Source: Varunaivibrio sulfuroxidans (lineage in GTDB: Bacteria; Pseudomonadota; Alphaproteobacteria; Rhodospirillales; Magnetovibrionaceae). Taken from it: a stretch of 64,000 nt of DNA. Under the pieces are notes generated by a model that was given only the letters and a program-made list of their open reading frames with translations, did not search any database and had not been told where the DNA came from. Position 1 is the first letter of the stretch. The number at the start of each line of letters is the position of its first letter. Position numbers and translations under genes: made by a program. Location: assembly GCF_029318635.1 (NCBI RefSeq), contig NZ_CP119676.1, positions 2,307,001 to 2,371,000 on the forward strand, in the 5' to 3' direction. Of this stretch, positions 45,569 to 55,700 are shown one piece after another.

Positions 45569-45615
45569 AGTCATTAAGACTATGATACCAAGGTATGAGT
45601 AGTCATTGTGACTAT
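45569..45615. promoter_or_regulatory. Paired operator-like sites between putA and putR
   Basis: AGTCATTAAGACTAT (45569-45583) and AGTCATTGTGACTAT (45601-45615), each an AGTC-N5-GACT dyad, spaced 32 bp (three helical turns). They lie in the 135-bp gap between divergent putA and putR and are good candidates for PutR binding. Confidence 0.65.
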
Positions 45616-45678
45616 ATTTAGCAAAAAATATAACCTATTTTACTAAGAAAATAATATTTTTCAGGAATTAGTACCATC

Positions 45679-46176
45679 ATGAAAGCAGTGGGCGGGAGCC
45701 TCGACCCCATCGACCGGCGCATCTTGCGGGAAATTCAGTCCGACGGACGCCTCAGCGTGGTCGCCCTTGCGCGCCGGGTGGGGCTGAGCAAGACGCCGTG
45801 CATGGAGCGGTTGCGTCGCCTGGAAGCGGGCGGCTTTGTTCAAGGTTACGGCGCGCATCTCGACCCGGACCGCCTGGGCGCCGGCCATCTCGCCTTCGTC
45901 CAGGTGACGCTGGGCACGACGACGAGTGCGGCGTTGGAGGCTTTCAACCGTGGTGTCGAGCAAATTGCCGAGGTTCAGGGCTGCTACATGATCGCCGCCA
46001 ATTTCGACTACCTTCTCAAGGTGCGCACCCGCGATATTCAGTCCTACCGCCGGGTCTTGGGCGAGCGCATCGCGGCGCTGCCCCATGTCACCCAAACCAG
46101 CACCTTCGTCGTCATGGAAACGGTCAAGGACACCCTGAGCGTCCCGGTGGGCGCCGATGACGGCAAGGGTCTATAG
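45679..46176 (+). CDS. putR: Lrp/AsnC-type regulator of putA
   Basis: 165 residues. Helix-turn-helix at ~10-55 (DRRILREIQSDGRLSVVALA, RRVGLSKTPCMERLRRLEAG) and the RAM ligand domain at ~70-150 (GHLAFVQVTLGTTTSAALEA, NFDYLLKVRTRDIQSYR). In alphaproteobacteria PutR activates putA in response to proline; the divergent arrangement fits. The 3' end converges closely (20 bp) on the membrane-protein gene. Confidence 0.92.
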   Translation: MKAVGGSLDPIDRRILREIQSDGRLSVVALARRVGLSKTPCMERLRRLEAGGFVQGYGAHLDPDRLGAGHLAFVQVTLGTTTSAALEAFNRGVEQIAEVQGCYMIAANFDYLLKVRTRDIQSYRRVLGERIAALPHVTQTSTFVVMETVKDTLSVPVGADDGKGL

Positions 46177-46196
46177 GGATGTCGAGTGCCGGAGCT

Positions 46197-46700
46197 TCAC
46201 ATCCCTCCCGTCCCCATCGATAGGCCGACGCCCAGCGCGATAAGGGTCAGGGTGAAGCTCAGCATTTTCGCCGTCGTGCATATTCCGGCGTAACGGGCGA
46301 TGCGGACGGACCGCGCCGGCAGCTTGCGCAGGACAGTCAAGAGCAGCGCGTTCTCGCCATAATCAAATGCGGCGGCGCAAAGTGCGCCGGACTTGGCGAT
46401 GATCGCCGCCGGGTGCGAAATGGCGAGGGTATCGGCATAGGAATACAGCATGGCGGCGTAGACCATCGGGAAAATCATGTCGGCATACAGCATGCGGCGA
46501 AAAAAACGCCGCCCGTTCGGACCATAGGCATCGAGAAGCCGATACAGCGTGTCCGGCCCATAAGCCAACCTGACGTCGGCTTGCAGTTCACCGCCGGCGC
46601 GGCGGCGCAACGTCAGAACGCCGCCGGGCAGAAACCAAAACCCGCCCAGGAAAGCCACGGTGAGCCCGGTGAGGCCAAGCGTGTAAGGGAACGCGTTCAC
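46197..46700 (-). CDS. Small integral membrane protein, unknown
   Basis: 167 residues from a GTG at 46700 with AGGAG ten bases upstream. An upstream in-frame ATG at 46766 would add 22 unlikely residues. Four hydrophobic helices are visible: LGLTGLTVAFLGGFWFLPGG, DMIFPMVYAAMLYSYADTL, AIIAKSGALCAAAFDYGENA and AKMLSFTLTLIALGVGLSMG. I do not recognise the family. It lies in tandem with the MDR gene 95 bp upstream, so it could share its promoter. Confidence 0.65.
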   Translation of the reverse strand: MNAFPYTLGLTGLTVAFLGGFWFLPGGVLTLRRRAGGELQADVRLAYGPDTLYRLLDAYGPNGRRFFRRMLYADMIFPMVYAAMLYSYADTLAISHPAAIIAKSGALCAAAFDYGENALLLTVLRKLPARSVRIARYAGICTTAKMLSFTLTLIALGVGLSMGTGGM

Positions 46701-46795
46701 CTTTATGTTTCTCCTGTTTCTGGGGGGCATCCCTGAAAAATGGACGTCGGGTGAGGCGATGTTCACCCGACGTCCATGGCGACTCGCCCGTGCGG

Positions 46796-47809
46796 CTAGT
46801 GGGCGATCACCACCTTGCCGACGTTTTTTCGGCTTTCGAAGTGCCGCCAGGCCTGCTTGGCCTCGTCGAAAGGGAAGACGGCGTCGATCTTGGGCGCAAG
46901 CTTATGATAGGCGATGGCGCGGTTCATGGTCTCGAAGTCGTCCCGGCTGCCCACGGCGATGCGCCGGATCGCCGCGCCGCCCATGAACAGGTCCATGAAA
47001 TTGACCGGCTCCTGCCCACCGGCGAGGAAACCGATCAAGCCGACCTCGCCGAGGATCGTGGTGGCGCGGATCGATTTGGCGAGGGTGCCCGGTCCGCCGA
47101 CCTCGACGACGCGATCGACGCCGCGCCCGGCGGTCAGTTCGCGCACCGTTTGGTCCCAGTCGGGTGTTTCCAGATAATTGATTGTCTCGTCCGCGCCCAG
47201 ATCCTTGAGAATCTTCTCCTTGGCGGGGCTGGAGGTCGTCGCGATCACCCGCGCGCCGCACAGTTTCGCCAATTGCAGGGCGAACAGAGACACCCCGCCG
47301 GCGCCCAGGGTGAGCACGGTGTCGCCCGGCATCAACGGGGTCGGGCCGTGCAGGGTGGTCCACGCCGTCAACGCCGCACAGGGCAGGGTGGCGGCTTCCT
47401 CGAAGCCGAGGTGGTCGGGGATCGAAACCAGAGCCTCCTGATCGACCACCTTGTGGGTGCACAGCCAGCCGTCGCGGTCGCTGCCGTATTGTTCGGAAAG
47501 GTAACGTGAGATTTCGACGCGCCCGCCATACCAGCGCGGGAAAAATGTGCCCGCGACCCGGTCGCCGACCTTGAAACGGGTAACGTCCGCGCCTGTGGCG
47601 GCGACTTCGCCGGCGCCGTCGGAAAGGGGGATGAGGTCCGGCTCTACGGTCATCGGATAGGTGCCGTTGAGGATGGCGAGATCGCGATAATTCAGGCTGC
47701 TCGCGCGTACGCGCACCAGAACCTCGTTGGCGCGCGGCTCGGGGGTGTCTTCGTCGTGGGCGACGAGACCGTCAAGCGAGTCGAGATGATCGAAGCGATA
47801 GGTCTTCAT
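46796..47809 (-). CDS. Zinc-independent medium-chain dehydrogenase, quinone-reductase-like
   Basis: 337 residues. The GroES-like N-terminal domain has EVLVRVRASSLNYRDLAILN, without the Cys/His zinc ligands. The NADPH-binding Rossmann domain has GDTVLTLGAGGVSLFALQLA and TSSPAKEKILKDLGADETIN. It belongs to the MDR superfamily (QOR/YhdH-like) and should reduce quinones or enals. It is divergent from the AraC-type regulator at 48007, which probably controls it. No oddities. Confidence 0.88.
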   Translation of the reverse strand: MKTYRFDHLDSLDGLVAHDEDTPEPRANEVLVRVRASSLNYRDLAILNGTYPMTVEPDLIPLSDGAGEVAATGADVTRFKVGDRVAGTFFPRWYGGRVEISRYLSEQYGSDRDGWLCTHKVVDQEALVSIPDHLGFEEAATLPCAALTAWTTLHGPTPLMPGDTVLTLGAGGVSLFALQLAKLCGARVIATTSSPAKEKILKDLGADETINYLETPDWDQTVRELTAGRGVDRVVEVGGPGTLAKSIRATTILGEVGLIGFLAGGQEPVNFMDLFMGGAAIRRIAVGSRDDFETMNRAIAYHKLAPKIDAVFPFDEAKQAWRHFESRKNVGKVVIAH

Positions 47810-48006
47810 GGGAACTCCTGTGGTAAAAAAGGGTTGAGACGGCGGCGCGGGGCGATGGCGAACCTCTTAAAAATTCGGCCGCCGGGAAGCGCCGGGAACG
47901 GGGCTTGGTTTGAGGCTCGCGATGTGTAAGTATAGGCATATGAATTGGCCATGAACCGTCGAATATGGCCTAATTTTTACCCAATTATCCCAAATGGTCA
48001 GGAAAA

Positions 48007-48930
48007 ATGGATTTATTTGACGAAATATTTTCGGCGATGCGGGTCGAAAGCGCGCTCTATGGACGCCTCGCGGCGAGCGCCCCTTGGGGCGTTGCCTTCG
48101 TCGCCGAACCCGAGGTGCGTTTCGGCATGGTGGTTCGCGGCAGCTGCTGGTTGACGTCGGCGGGCCTCAACCGACCGATGGCCCTGACCGCCGGGGATTG
48201 CTATATCGTCGCGCCGCAGGTGGCGTTTTCCTTGCGGGACGACCCGAAAAGTCCGACCTGTCCATGCACTCAGGTTTTCCACGATAGGGATGGTGACGAG
48301 GTCTCCTTCGGTGGCGGGGGTCAGACCGCGGATATTGTCGGGGGGTGTTTTTTCTTCGATAAAGCCGGGGCCGAGCCGTTGCTCTCGATGTTGCCGCCCG
48401 TCCTGCGGATCGGCATGGACAGCACGCGCGCCCAGGCTTTGCAATCGACCTTGCAATTGATCGCCCTGGAAACGGCGGAACCCGCCCTGGGTTCGAAATT
48501 GGTGGTCAGCCATCTCGCCGATATTTTATTCGTGCAGGCGATACGGGCGCATTGTCTGTGCGACGCACGGGTGACGACTGGATGGCTGGCGGCGTATACG
48601 GACCGGCGTTTGGGAGCGGCGATGCGGGCCGTGCACGGCGATATCGGGCGGGATTGGACGGCGCGTGCGCTGGCGGACGCGGCGGCGATGTCGCGCTCGG
48701 TCTTCGCCCGCAGGTTCAAGGAGGTCGTGGGCGAAACGCCGCTGGGCTACATTACCCGGTGGCGTATGTACAAGGCGAAATGCCTGTTGCGCCAAAGCGA
48801 TCTGCCCCTCGGCGCCATCGCCGAGAAGGTCGGCTACGCCACAGACGCCGCTTTTAGTCGGGTTTTTGCGCGCCACGTCGGAAAAACGCCGGGACGCTAC
48901 CGCCGCCAGGGGGCGGATACGTGCGCTTAA
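48007..48930 (+). CDS. AraC-family regulator with cupin sensor
   Basis: 307 residues. The cupin_6-type ligand domain is at ~1-190 (FGMVVRGSCWLTSAGLNRPM, ALTAGDCYIVAPQVAFSL). Two AraC helix-turn-helix motifs are at ~205-300 (RALADAAAMSRSVFARRFKE; RQSDLPLGAIAEKVGYATDA). It is divergent from the MDR dehydrogenase, a pairing common for AraC proteins of this kind. Ligand unknown. Confidence 0.9.
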   Translation: MDLFDEIFSAMRVESALYGRLAASAPWGVAFVAEPEVRFGMVVRGSCWLTSAGLNRPMALTAGDCYIVAPQVAFSLRDDPKSPTCPCTQVFHDRDGDEVSFGGGGQTADIVGGCFFFDKAGAEPLLSMLPPVLRIGMDSTRAQALQSTLQLIALETAEPALGSKLVVSHLADILFVQAIRAHCLCDARVTTGWLAAYTDRRLGAAMRAVHGDIGRDWTARALADAAAMSRSVFARRFKEVVGETPLGYITRWRMYKAKCLLRQSDLPLGAIAEKVGYATDAAFSRVFARHVGKTPGRYRRQGADTCA

Positions 48931-49004
48931 CCCGAGGATGCGGATTTGTTTCGCCGGGGAGATGTTTCGGTGCTGATCCACCATAAGTTGAAGGGGCTAA
49001 CGGT

Positions 49005-49436
49005 GTGAAAAACCAAATATCTCAGCCGCCCGACCCTCGAAACACATCCGGCGCCGTTCGTGGCGTCGGGGTCGAGATCGAATTCGCAGGGCTGTCGCCA
49101 AAACAGGCGGCGCAGGCCGTGATCGCGTGTTATGGAGGTCGGGCTAAATCCGGCGACACGCAATTTGTATATACCGTGACGGACACACGGTGGGGCGATT
49201 TTCGCGTCGAACTGGACACACAGGTCGTCCACCCGGAAAAAGACTTGGGCGATATTGTCGAGGAAAGCGCCCTTCCGACAAGCAAAGAGAGCGTCAAAGT
49301 CATACGCGACCTTGATGCTCAGATGCGCGCGTTGGCCGGAAAGGCTTCGGCGGGCTTGGTGCCCACGGAAATCGTCTCTCCGCCCATCCCTTGGGATGAA
49401 CTCGACGGGTTGGCCGGTAATGCCCCCGAAAAAGAG
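49005..49436 (+). pseudogene. Amidoligase-family gene truncated by an IS
   Basis: From GTG 49005, about 144 residues resembling amidoligase enzymes: GVGVEIEFAGLSPKQAAQAV and RWGDFRVELDTQVV, then ELDGLAGNAPEKEW at the break. The family makes amide bonds with ATP, usually with ATP-grasp and amidotransferase partners. The frame is interrupted at about 49437 by the left end of an IS3-family element; the open frame then continues to 49604 in IS sequence. The C-terminal half and any partner genes are missing from the window, so this is a remnant. Confidence 0.75.
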
Positions 49437-49485
49437 TGGTCTTCAAAAGTAGAATTTTCTCGTAATGTTTTTACAGGAGATTCAA

Positions 49486-49752
49486 ATGAAGAAATCCCGA
49501 TACACGGACAGCCAGATCATCAATATTTTGAAGCAGGCGGAGGCTGGCACGCCGGTTCCGGAGCTTTGCCGAGAGCACGGTATGAGCAATGCCTGCTTTT
49601 ATAAATGGCGGGCCAAATATGGCGGCATGGATGCGTCACTGATGGGGCGGATGAAGGAACTTGAGGCTGAAAACAGCCGACTCAAGAAGATGTACGCCGA
49701 TGTGCAACTTCAAAACAATGTCATCAAGGAAGCCCTGGCAAAAAAGTGGTGA
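49486..49752 (+). CDS. IS3-family transposase OrfA
   Basis: 88 residues, from [20 protein letters not shown]. The HTH_Tnp_1 domain ends in [15 protein letters not shown], with a leucine-zipper part ([20 protein letters not shown]) used for dimerisation. Ends AKKW. Its end overlaps orfB in the -1 frame at the slippery heptamer A AAA AAG (49740-49746), the classical IS3 frameshift giving OrfAB. The subgroup looks like IS407. Confidence 0.92.
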   Translation: MKKSRYTDSQIINILKQAEAGTPVPELCREHGMSNACFYKWRAKYGGMDASLMGRMKELEAENSRLKKMYADVQLQNNVIKEALAKKW

Positions 49753-50585
49753 AGCCGTCCCGGCGTCGTGAGATGGCACAATGTGCTGTCAACACGGGGC
49801 GGCTTAACATCCGGTCAGCGTGCGCGGCCTTCACGATCAGTGAAAGCTGCTATCGCTATCAGCCGAAGCTGAGCGATGAGAATGCCGAGATTGCCGACGG
49901 GTTGATCTTGCTGACGAACCGGCAACGCAACTGGGGCTTCAAGCTGTGCTTTTTGTATTTGCGTAACGTCAGGGGCTTTGGCTGGAACCACAAACGTGTT
50001 TATCGGATTTACTGCGAGCTGGCGCTGAACCTGCGGATCAAGCCGAAGAAACGGCTGTATCGGGAAAAGCCGGAACCGCTTGCTGTGCCGAAAACGATCA
50101 ACGACATGTGGTCGATGGATTTTATGCACGATCAACTCGGTGATGGCCGTAGCTTCAGGACCTTCAATGTCATTGATGACTTCAATCGGGAAGGGCTTGG
50201 GATCGAGGTTGATTTTTCTCTGCCTGCGACCCGCGTTATTCGGGCACTGAACCAGATCATCGAGTGGCGTGGATCGCCCTGTACCATTCGCTGCGATAAT
50301 GGCCCGGAATATGTCAGTGAATTGCTGGCGACCTGGGCCGAGAAACGTGGCATCGGGTTGCAATTTATCCCGCCCGGCAAACCACAGCAGAATGCCTACG
50401 TGGAACGCTATAACAGGACGGTCAGATATGATTGGCTGAACCAATATATTTTTGAAACGATTGACGAGGTACAGGAAGCAGCCACAGCATGGTTGTGGAC
50501 TTACAACAATGAACGGCCCAACATGGCCATTGGCGGAATAACGCCAAAACAAAAACTTGCCATGGGCATGCCCATGGCAGCTTAA
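49746..50585 (+). CDS. IS3-family transposase OrfB
   Basis: 279 residues of the rve/DDE integrase fold, normally made as an OrfAB fusion by -1 frameshifting. The catalytic triad can be read as D in [12 protein letters not shown] in [10 protein letters not shown] and E in [10 protein letters not shown] with the usual spacing. It appears intact, so the element may still be active. Confidence 0.92.
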   Translation: MVKPSRRREMAQCAVNTGRLNIRSACAAFTISESCYRYQPKLSDENAEIADGLILLTNRQRNWGFKLCFLYLRNVRGFGWNHKRVYRIYCELALNLRIKPKKRLYREKPEPLAVPKTINDMWSMDFMHDQLGDGRSFRTFNVIDDFNREGLGIEVDFSLPATRVIRALNQIIEWRGSPCTIRCDNGPEYVSELLATWAEKRGIGLQFIPPGKPQQNAYVERYNRTVRYDWLNQYIFETIDEVQEAATAWLWTYNNERPNMAIGGITPKQKLAMGMPMAA

Positions 50586-50628
50586 AACATTCTACTTGCA
50601 GAGACCATTCAAAAAGGGGGTATTACCC

Positions 50629-50817
50629 TGTGACCATTTGAGGATTGCGATACTGGTCAGCTCCGTGCCGTTGTCGCTGACCACCATACGCGGCTTGCCA
50701 CGTTGTTTGATGATATCATCCAGTTCCCGAGCCACTCGCAGACCCGACAAGGACGTATCGGCGACAAGCCCAATACATTCGCGCGTGAAGTCATCAACGA
50801 CACACAGAATGCGAAAC
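50629..50817 (-). pseudogene. Fragment of a third IS3-type transposase
   Basis: On the minus strand this stretch translates as FRILCVVDDFTRECIGLVAD, then LSGLRVARELDDIIKQRGKP and RMVVSDNGTELTSIAILKWS: the middle of an IS3 OrfB with the second catalytic Asp. It is cut on both sides by the ends of the two intact IS elements, so it is a nested remnant. Confidence 0.85.
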
Positions 50818-50888
50818 TGACCTGCCCCCCAAAAACTGGGTCATCATGAAAGAGAGTTCTCCGTTACACTTCACCCACGGAGGACGAT

Positions 50889-51152
50889 ATGAAGAAACGT
50901 TTCACTGAAGAGCAGATCATCAACATCCTGAAGGAACAGGAGGCGGGATTTTCCGTAAAGGAGATCACGCGGCGCCACGGGATCGCGGAGCAGACCTTTT
51001 ATCGCTGGAAGTCGAAGTTCGGCGGTATGGAGGCGTCGGACGCCAAGCGGTTGCGTGAGCTTGAGTCCGAGAACGCCAAGCTGAAGAAGTTGCTGGCGGA
51101 GACGATGCTGGACAACGTGGCATTGAAGGATGTCGTTTCGCGAAAGTGGTGA
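50889..51152 (+). CDS. IS3-family transposase OrfA
   Basis: 87 residues, starting [20 protein letters not shown], with the helix-turn-helix in [20 protein letters not shown] and leucine zipper [20 protein letters not shown]. It ends SRKW and overlaps orfB in the -1 frame. The local sequence lacks a perfect A6G heptamer. Distinct from the first element's OrfA but of the same group. Confidence 0.92.
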   Translation: MKKRFTEEQIINILKEQEAGFSVKEITRRHGIAEQTFYRWKSKFGGMEASDAKRLRELESENAKLKKLLAETMLDNVALKDVVSRKW

Positions 51153-52033
51153 GGCCAGCCGTCAAGCGGAACGTGGTTTCGCATATGGTGTCGGCGCACG
51201 GGCTTTCCCAGCGCCGCGCCTGCCGGCTGGTCGGCCTCAATCTTTCGACCTGGCAATACAAATCCACAAAGCGGGCTATGACGGGCCTGCGGGAACGGAT
51301 CGTTGAACTTTCCGGTGAGCGTCGCCGCTTCGGCTATCGCCGTCTGCACATCCTGCTGCTGCGCGAGGGCTGGACGGTGAACCATAAGGCGGTGCATCGG
51401 ATCTACCGCGAGGAAGGTCTGCAGGTGCGCAAACGCAAGAGGAAACGGATCGGCCCGGTCGACCGGCAGCCGATCGAGTTGCCCGAACGGGTCAACGAAC
51501 GCTGGTCCATGGACTTTGTGTCCGATGGCCTGTCAAACGGTCGACGGTTCAGGACGCTTAACATTGTCGATGACTTCAGCCGGGAATGTCCGGTGATAGA
51601 GGTCGATACGTCGTTGCCGGGCACGCGCGTTGTGCGGGTTCTGGAACGGCTGTCGGAGACACGGGGGCTGCCCAAGGCCATCGTCGTGGACAACGGCCCC
51701 GAGTTGATCAGCAAGGCGCTGGACGAATGGGCGTACCGCAACGGCGTCCGGCTGCACTTCATCGAACCGGGCAAGCCCGTACAGAACGCCTTCGTCGAAA
51801 GCTTCAACGGAAAGTTCCGCGACGAGTGCCTGAATGAACACTGGTTCACCAGCCTGGCCGACGCCAGACGGACCATCGAAGCATGGAGGATCGATTACAA
51901 CACCTGGCGTCCACACAGCGCTCTGGCCTACGCCACGCCACAAGAGTTCGCGTCACGTCATCAGGGGCATGCCCCTGATGACGTGACAACCGCCCCAAAA
52001 AATATTTACCATGCGGCGGAACTCTCTTCGTGA
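51146..52033 (+). CDS. IS3-family transposase OrfB
   Basis: 295 residues with the complete integrase core: HTH_21-like N-terminal part ([19 protein letters not shown]), then D in [11 protein letters not shown] in [11 protein letters not shown] and E in [13 protein letters not shown]. It is intact, and its end lies just inside the right terminal repeat, converging on the darT reading frame. Confidence 0.92.
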   Translation: MVRPAVKRNVVSHMVSAHGLSQRRACRLVGLNLSTWQYKSTKRAMTGLRERIVELSGERRRFGYRRLHILLLREGWTVNHKAVHRIYREEGLQVRKRKRKRIGPVDRQPIELPERVNERWSMDFVSDGLSNGRRFRTLNIVDDFSRECPVIEVDTSLPGTRVVRVLERLSETRGLPKAIVVDNGPELISKALDEWAYRNGVRLHFIEPGKPVQNAFVESFNGKFRDECLNEHWFTSLADARRTIEAWRIDYNTWRPHSALAYATPQEFASRHQGHAPDDVTTAPKNIYHAAELSS

Positions 52034-52717
52034 ATGACCGGTCTTGGGGGGCAGGTCAGCCTGTATCCATGCTTCTACTGACTGTTTAATAGTCTCGTTT
52101 TTCGTAACGATACAGTCAATAAATTTCAATGGAACCTGATCTTTCACCATAAACTCTGCCATGCGTTTTGTGCTGCGATTACTGTGTTCTGGCGGATTGT
52201 CACGATCAAAAAAATACCTACAAACGCCATTATAACTGATCTCAGGAATCGTGGCTACAGTTGGTGTTTCGTCAAATAATGACCATTCCACATGGCTCTG
52301 AAGTTCTGAAAAGTCATTTTTATACTCAGGCACCATAGCGCCTGAATTGCATGCAACATCTGTAAACCAAAAGGGTAATGCAGCATTTTGAAAATGTGAT
52401 GTGTGTGAAACCATAAAAATAACGTCATCCATATTTGCGACACCGACCTTAGTTCCCGACGGGTCTCGCAGTGGGACATTTTCCTTACTGATTGTATGTG
52501 CCATGGATGTCCTCGGCGAAAAATAGAATGGCACATAATCGTTAACAACATCTCCAGCGGGTGTCCGGTACACCGTGCCACGCTTGTTGACGATGTTTTC
52601 GTATGAAATCTGGTATCCAGGCTGCGTACGAAAATTTTTTGCGTGAATCGCACCATCCTGCAGAATCCGTTCTACATTCTGGAAGTGCATCATCCTGAAA
52701 ATGTGCCGGTCCGTCAT
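51953..52717 (-). CDS. darT: DarT-like (DUF4433) DNA ADP-ribosyltransferase, C-terminus fused into IS
   Basis: The first ~219 codons (52717 to 52060) encode a DarT-like protein: [20 protein letters not shown] at the start, the family stretch [12 protein letters not shown] with Arg69, and Glu188 in [16 protein letters not shown], placed as the catalytic Glu. DarT attaches ADP-ribose to thymidine of single-stranded DNA, blocking replication, and is normally neutralised by the macrodomain protein DarG. After Gln219 the frame enters the right end of the second IS and gains ~35 foreign residues. Length to the junction is near that of known DarTs, so activity may survive. The ATG overlaps the restriction enzyme stop by 4 bp (ATGA). 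No darG is present. The family call is good; toxicity is inferred. Confidence 0.82.
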   Translation of the reverse strand: MTDRHIFRMMHFQNVERILQDGAIHAKNFRTQPGYQISYENIVNKRGTVYRTPAGDVVNDYVPFYFSPRTSMAHTISKENVPLRDPSGTKVGVANMDDVIFMVSHTSHFQNAALPFWFTDVACNSGAMVPEYKNDFSELQSHVEWSLFDETPTVATIPEISYNGVCRYFFDRDNPPEHSNRSTKRMAEFMVKDQVPLKFIDCIVTKNETIKQSVEAWIQADLPPKTGHSRREFRRMVNIFWGGCHVIRGMPLMT

Positions 52718-55700
52718 GGTGCCACCCTCGTATCTGCATACCCAGCTTCAAACGCTGCCATGTAGGCGAGGATTAGGTCTCGGGTTAGGTAGCGGTCGTG
52801 TTCGGCCATGTCTTGTTTTTTGACGATGGGGAATGTGGACAGGATGTAGTCGGCGTCTTCGCGGGAAATGCCGTAGAGGATGAAGAAGAGCGCATCGAGG
52901 CGCGCACGGCTGTGGCGGCGTTCGTCTTCGTCCCACACAAACGGATCACCCTCATAACCCATGTCGCGGGCGAATGGTTCCATGTCAGTGGCGGTGTAAG
53001 TGAGTTTCAACACCTCTTCGCGTACGATGTCGCGGGCGGTCGTCTTGCCGACTTTGTGGCTATAGGCCGCGTCGGGAAGGACGGGAAGTTGTTCGACGAT
53101 GTAGCTGTTAAGGTGCTGCCCTTGTACTTTTTGCCGTGCGATATAATCAAATGCCATAGCATTAAGGTTCGCTACTAGGACGAAGGAATTTTCCTTGTAT
53201 GCACAAACAGCTTCAGCAACTTGCTTTTCCCAGGGCGCTATCAGGTCTTCATCTTCTGGGATGTCCGGGAGTGGCGGAAGAAGGAGAGGTAACGTATTGC
53301 CTACGCCACTGCTGGGAATTATAGCCGCTATCATAGTACGAACATTTGTTGGAGCTGTTACATCTTTGAACGCAATAGCAAAGCTCAAGTCTTCAGGCCA
53401 ATCAATATCATTTGAAGAAACCCAATATTGCGGATTGGGAAGCCAAGCAGGATCAGCATGCTGTTCGGTTGTAGCCGATTCAGGTTGGGCAGGACGGTTC
53501 AGATTTTCTAAGTTAACGACAATATTAGCCGCGCGGTGGTCATAAGCTTGGACCATTTTACCTTCATAAACCGGCTCGAACTCGTCTTCACCTTTTTTCC
53601 AGCGGTTGGCACCTACCTTGTAACAGCCGTTCTCTTCCAATTCTGAAAGCGTATGGAACTTGTCCGAATCATTGGTCATGTGAAACATGGTGGTGTACTT
53701 GACCGGCCATACAGTTTTGGGCGGGGTCTTGCGACGATCCACCAGCACCGGTACGCGGGCGTAAATAGCGGTAGTCAGGTCAGCGTCGCGGCGCGTGCGG
53801 AAAATGGGGGCTGTGCCAGTGTTAGGATTGACGGCGGCGAAATCAGAAGGCTGCAAGCCAAAGGCCGCCGTTTCGATCTCGGCAATGCTGTGCAAAAAGA
53901 ACGCGCACTCGGCCTGTTCAAACTTGCGTTCATTTCCCCCGGCAATTAAAGCGCAGAATTTGAAAGACGCATGAACGTCAGGGAAAAACACCTTCTTGTT
54001 TTCAAAATCTAGCAGCGCCGATAAACGCCCCTTGGTGGCGATGGTTTTGAAAAATGCGCTGGCCCCTTTATCGGACGCAATGCCAGATGGCACCAAAAGG
54101 CCGACGATACCTGTTGGCTTGACCAATTTCTGGGCCCGCTCCACGAACAGGGAATAAAGGTTAATATCCCCACCTGATAGCAAGGGGTAGTGGCCGCATT
54201 TACGTGCAACCTGGGCAGCAGATTCGGCGCGGTCGGCAGCGATGAGGTAATCGCCGTAAAGTGGGTCTCCAGCTTTTTCCAAAACCTTAACCATTTTCTT
54301 GCGATCAGCGGCCTTCGCTTGATGTGCAATTTCCGGGCGGCGTTCGGCAAACCATTCGACTTCTTGCAGTTTCATGCGGTCCCATGGCGGGTTGCCAATG
54401 ATGGCGTCGAACCCACCAGTAACCTCTGCACTTTCCCAGTTGTCCCAGATGTCGGGAAAGGCGGTTTGCCAGTGGAAGAAGTGTTGCTCTTTGGTTAGCT
54501 CTTTTGCGCGGCCAAGTATGCGCGCGGCATTTTTCAACACATCGGCCTGCTTGACGCCGACGGAGCTTCCTTTTTTGGTCTTTGCGACGGTCAGGTCCGG
54601 TTGTTCCCCATCATCGTGTAAGGGGAAGCCTGCCGTGACCATGTGTACGAAGTCCATTTTTTGCTTGGATTTGGTGGCTTTGTTCTTGGCCTGGGCAACG
54701 AGAGATCCGTCGAAGATAGCTTCCAGCGCAAAGGGTAGCTTCTTCTTAGTCAGGTCGTGCATGCCCATCCAGCGTAGCGCTTGGCGCAGGCTGAGCACGG
54801 CACTTAGGTGCTTGGTGTCATCGAGTACTTGTTCAAAAGCTGCGGCGGAAGTTTTGACTTCGCCAATATCGACGTCGGATAGGTTTCCCACGGTCTTCAT
54901 GCCAGCGGATGCCGCCTTTGCCTGCGCTACGTATGGATTGATCAGCAGTTTAAAGCGTTTGGACAGTTCATCCATGACGTCACGAATATCTTCACCAAAC
55001 AGGGAGTTGCCACAGCGCAGGTGATGATCCAGGTACGACAGCGGTGCGCCAACTGTGAAGGTGTGCAGCCACAGCGAAACCTTTGCCAGCTCCACTGCCA
55101 TGGGGTTGAAGTCCACCCCATGCACAACGCGTTTCAAGATGATGCGGCGCACCAGTTGTCGATCATCAAGGTGTTCGTCTTCAACTGTCCACGTATTAGC
55201 TTCGGCCTGGACGAAGATGTGTTCGCGCAGGGTTTCGATGCGTTCTGATAGGGGGGAGGCATACAGCGCGTCATCGTCGGCCCAATCAACAACGTGTTCA
55301 GCCTCGGTAATGGCTTCCAAAATGGCCGACGACAGATAATCGACGAGCGTCACCAGAAAGTGACCGCTACCCATGGCCGGGTCACAAATGCGCAGGTTCA
55401 AGATGGCGCTGGCGGGGTCAAGGTCTTGCAGTGTTTTGAGGCGCTCCTTTTTTGAACCCTTGCCGGATTTAAGTTCTTCTGCCTTATCCCGAAAGTGGTC
55501 GCGGCATTCATTGATCAGTGGGCTTACTGTGCGCTCGATCACCAACTGCACAAGGTCGTCGGGTGTGTAGTAGCTGCCGCTGCCCTTGCGTGCAAAAATA
55601 TTGGGACGAACTTCGACCTTGCCGTCTTCATTGAAGCCTAATTCGAATTCAAGAAGGCGTTCGTAGATAGAGCCTAATTGCTGGACGCGCAGGTCGCGAT

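Larger units (their letters stand above)
49437..50607 (+). mobile_element. IS3-family insertion sequence (first), about 1.17 kb
   Basis: Imperfect terminal inverted repeats: TGGTCTTCAAAAGTAGAAT (from 49437) and, at the right end, ATTCTACTTGCAGAGACCA (to 50607). Between are overlapping orfA and orfB. The flanks (GAG / TTC) show no direct target duplication. So the element has suffered an adjacent rearrangement. Confidence 0.88.
50817..52059 (+). mobile_element. IS3-family insertion sequence (second), about 1.24 kb
   Basis: Long imperfect terminal repeats: left CTGACCTGCCCCCCAA and right, read in complement, the same, followed by further matches up to GAGAGTTC about 40 bases in. Inside are orfA (50889) and orfB (51146). 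Flanks (AAA / CCT) show no target duplication. The right end interrupts the 3' part of darT. Confidence 0.9.

Noticed and set aside
50557..50820. Plus-strand frame of 87 codons between the IS elements
   Set aside because: The opposite strand encodes a recognisable transposase fragment.
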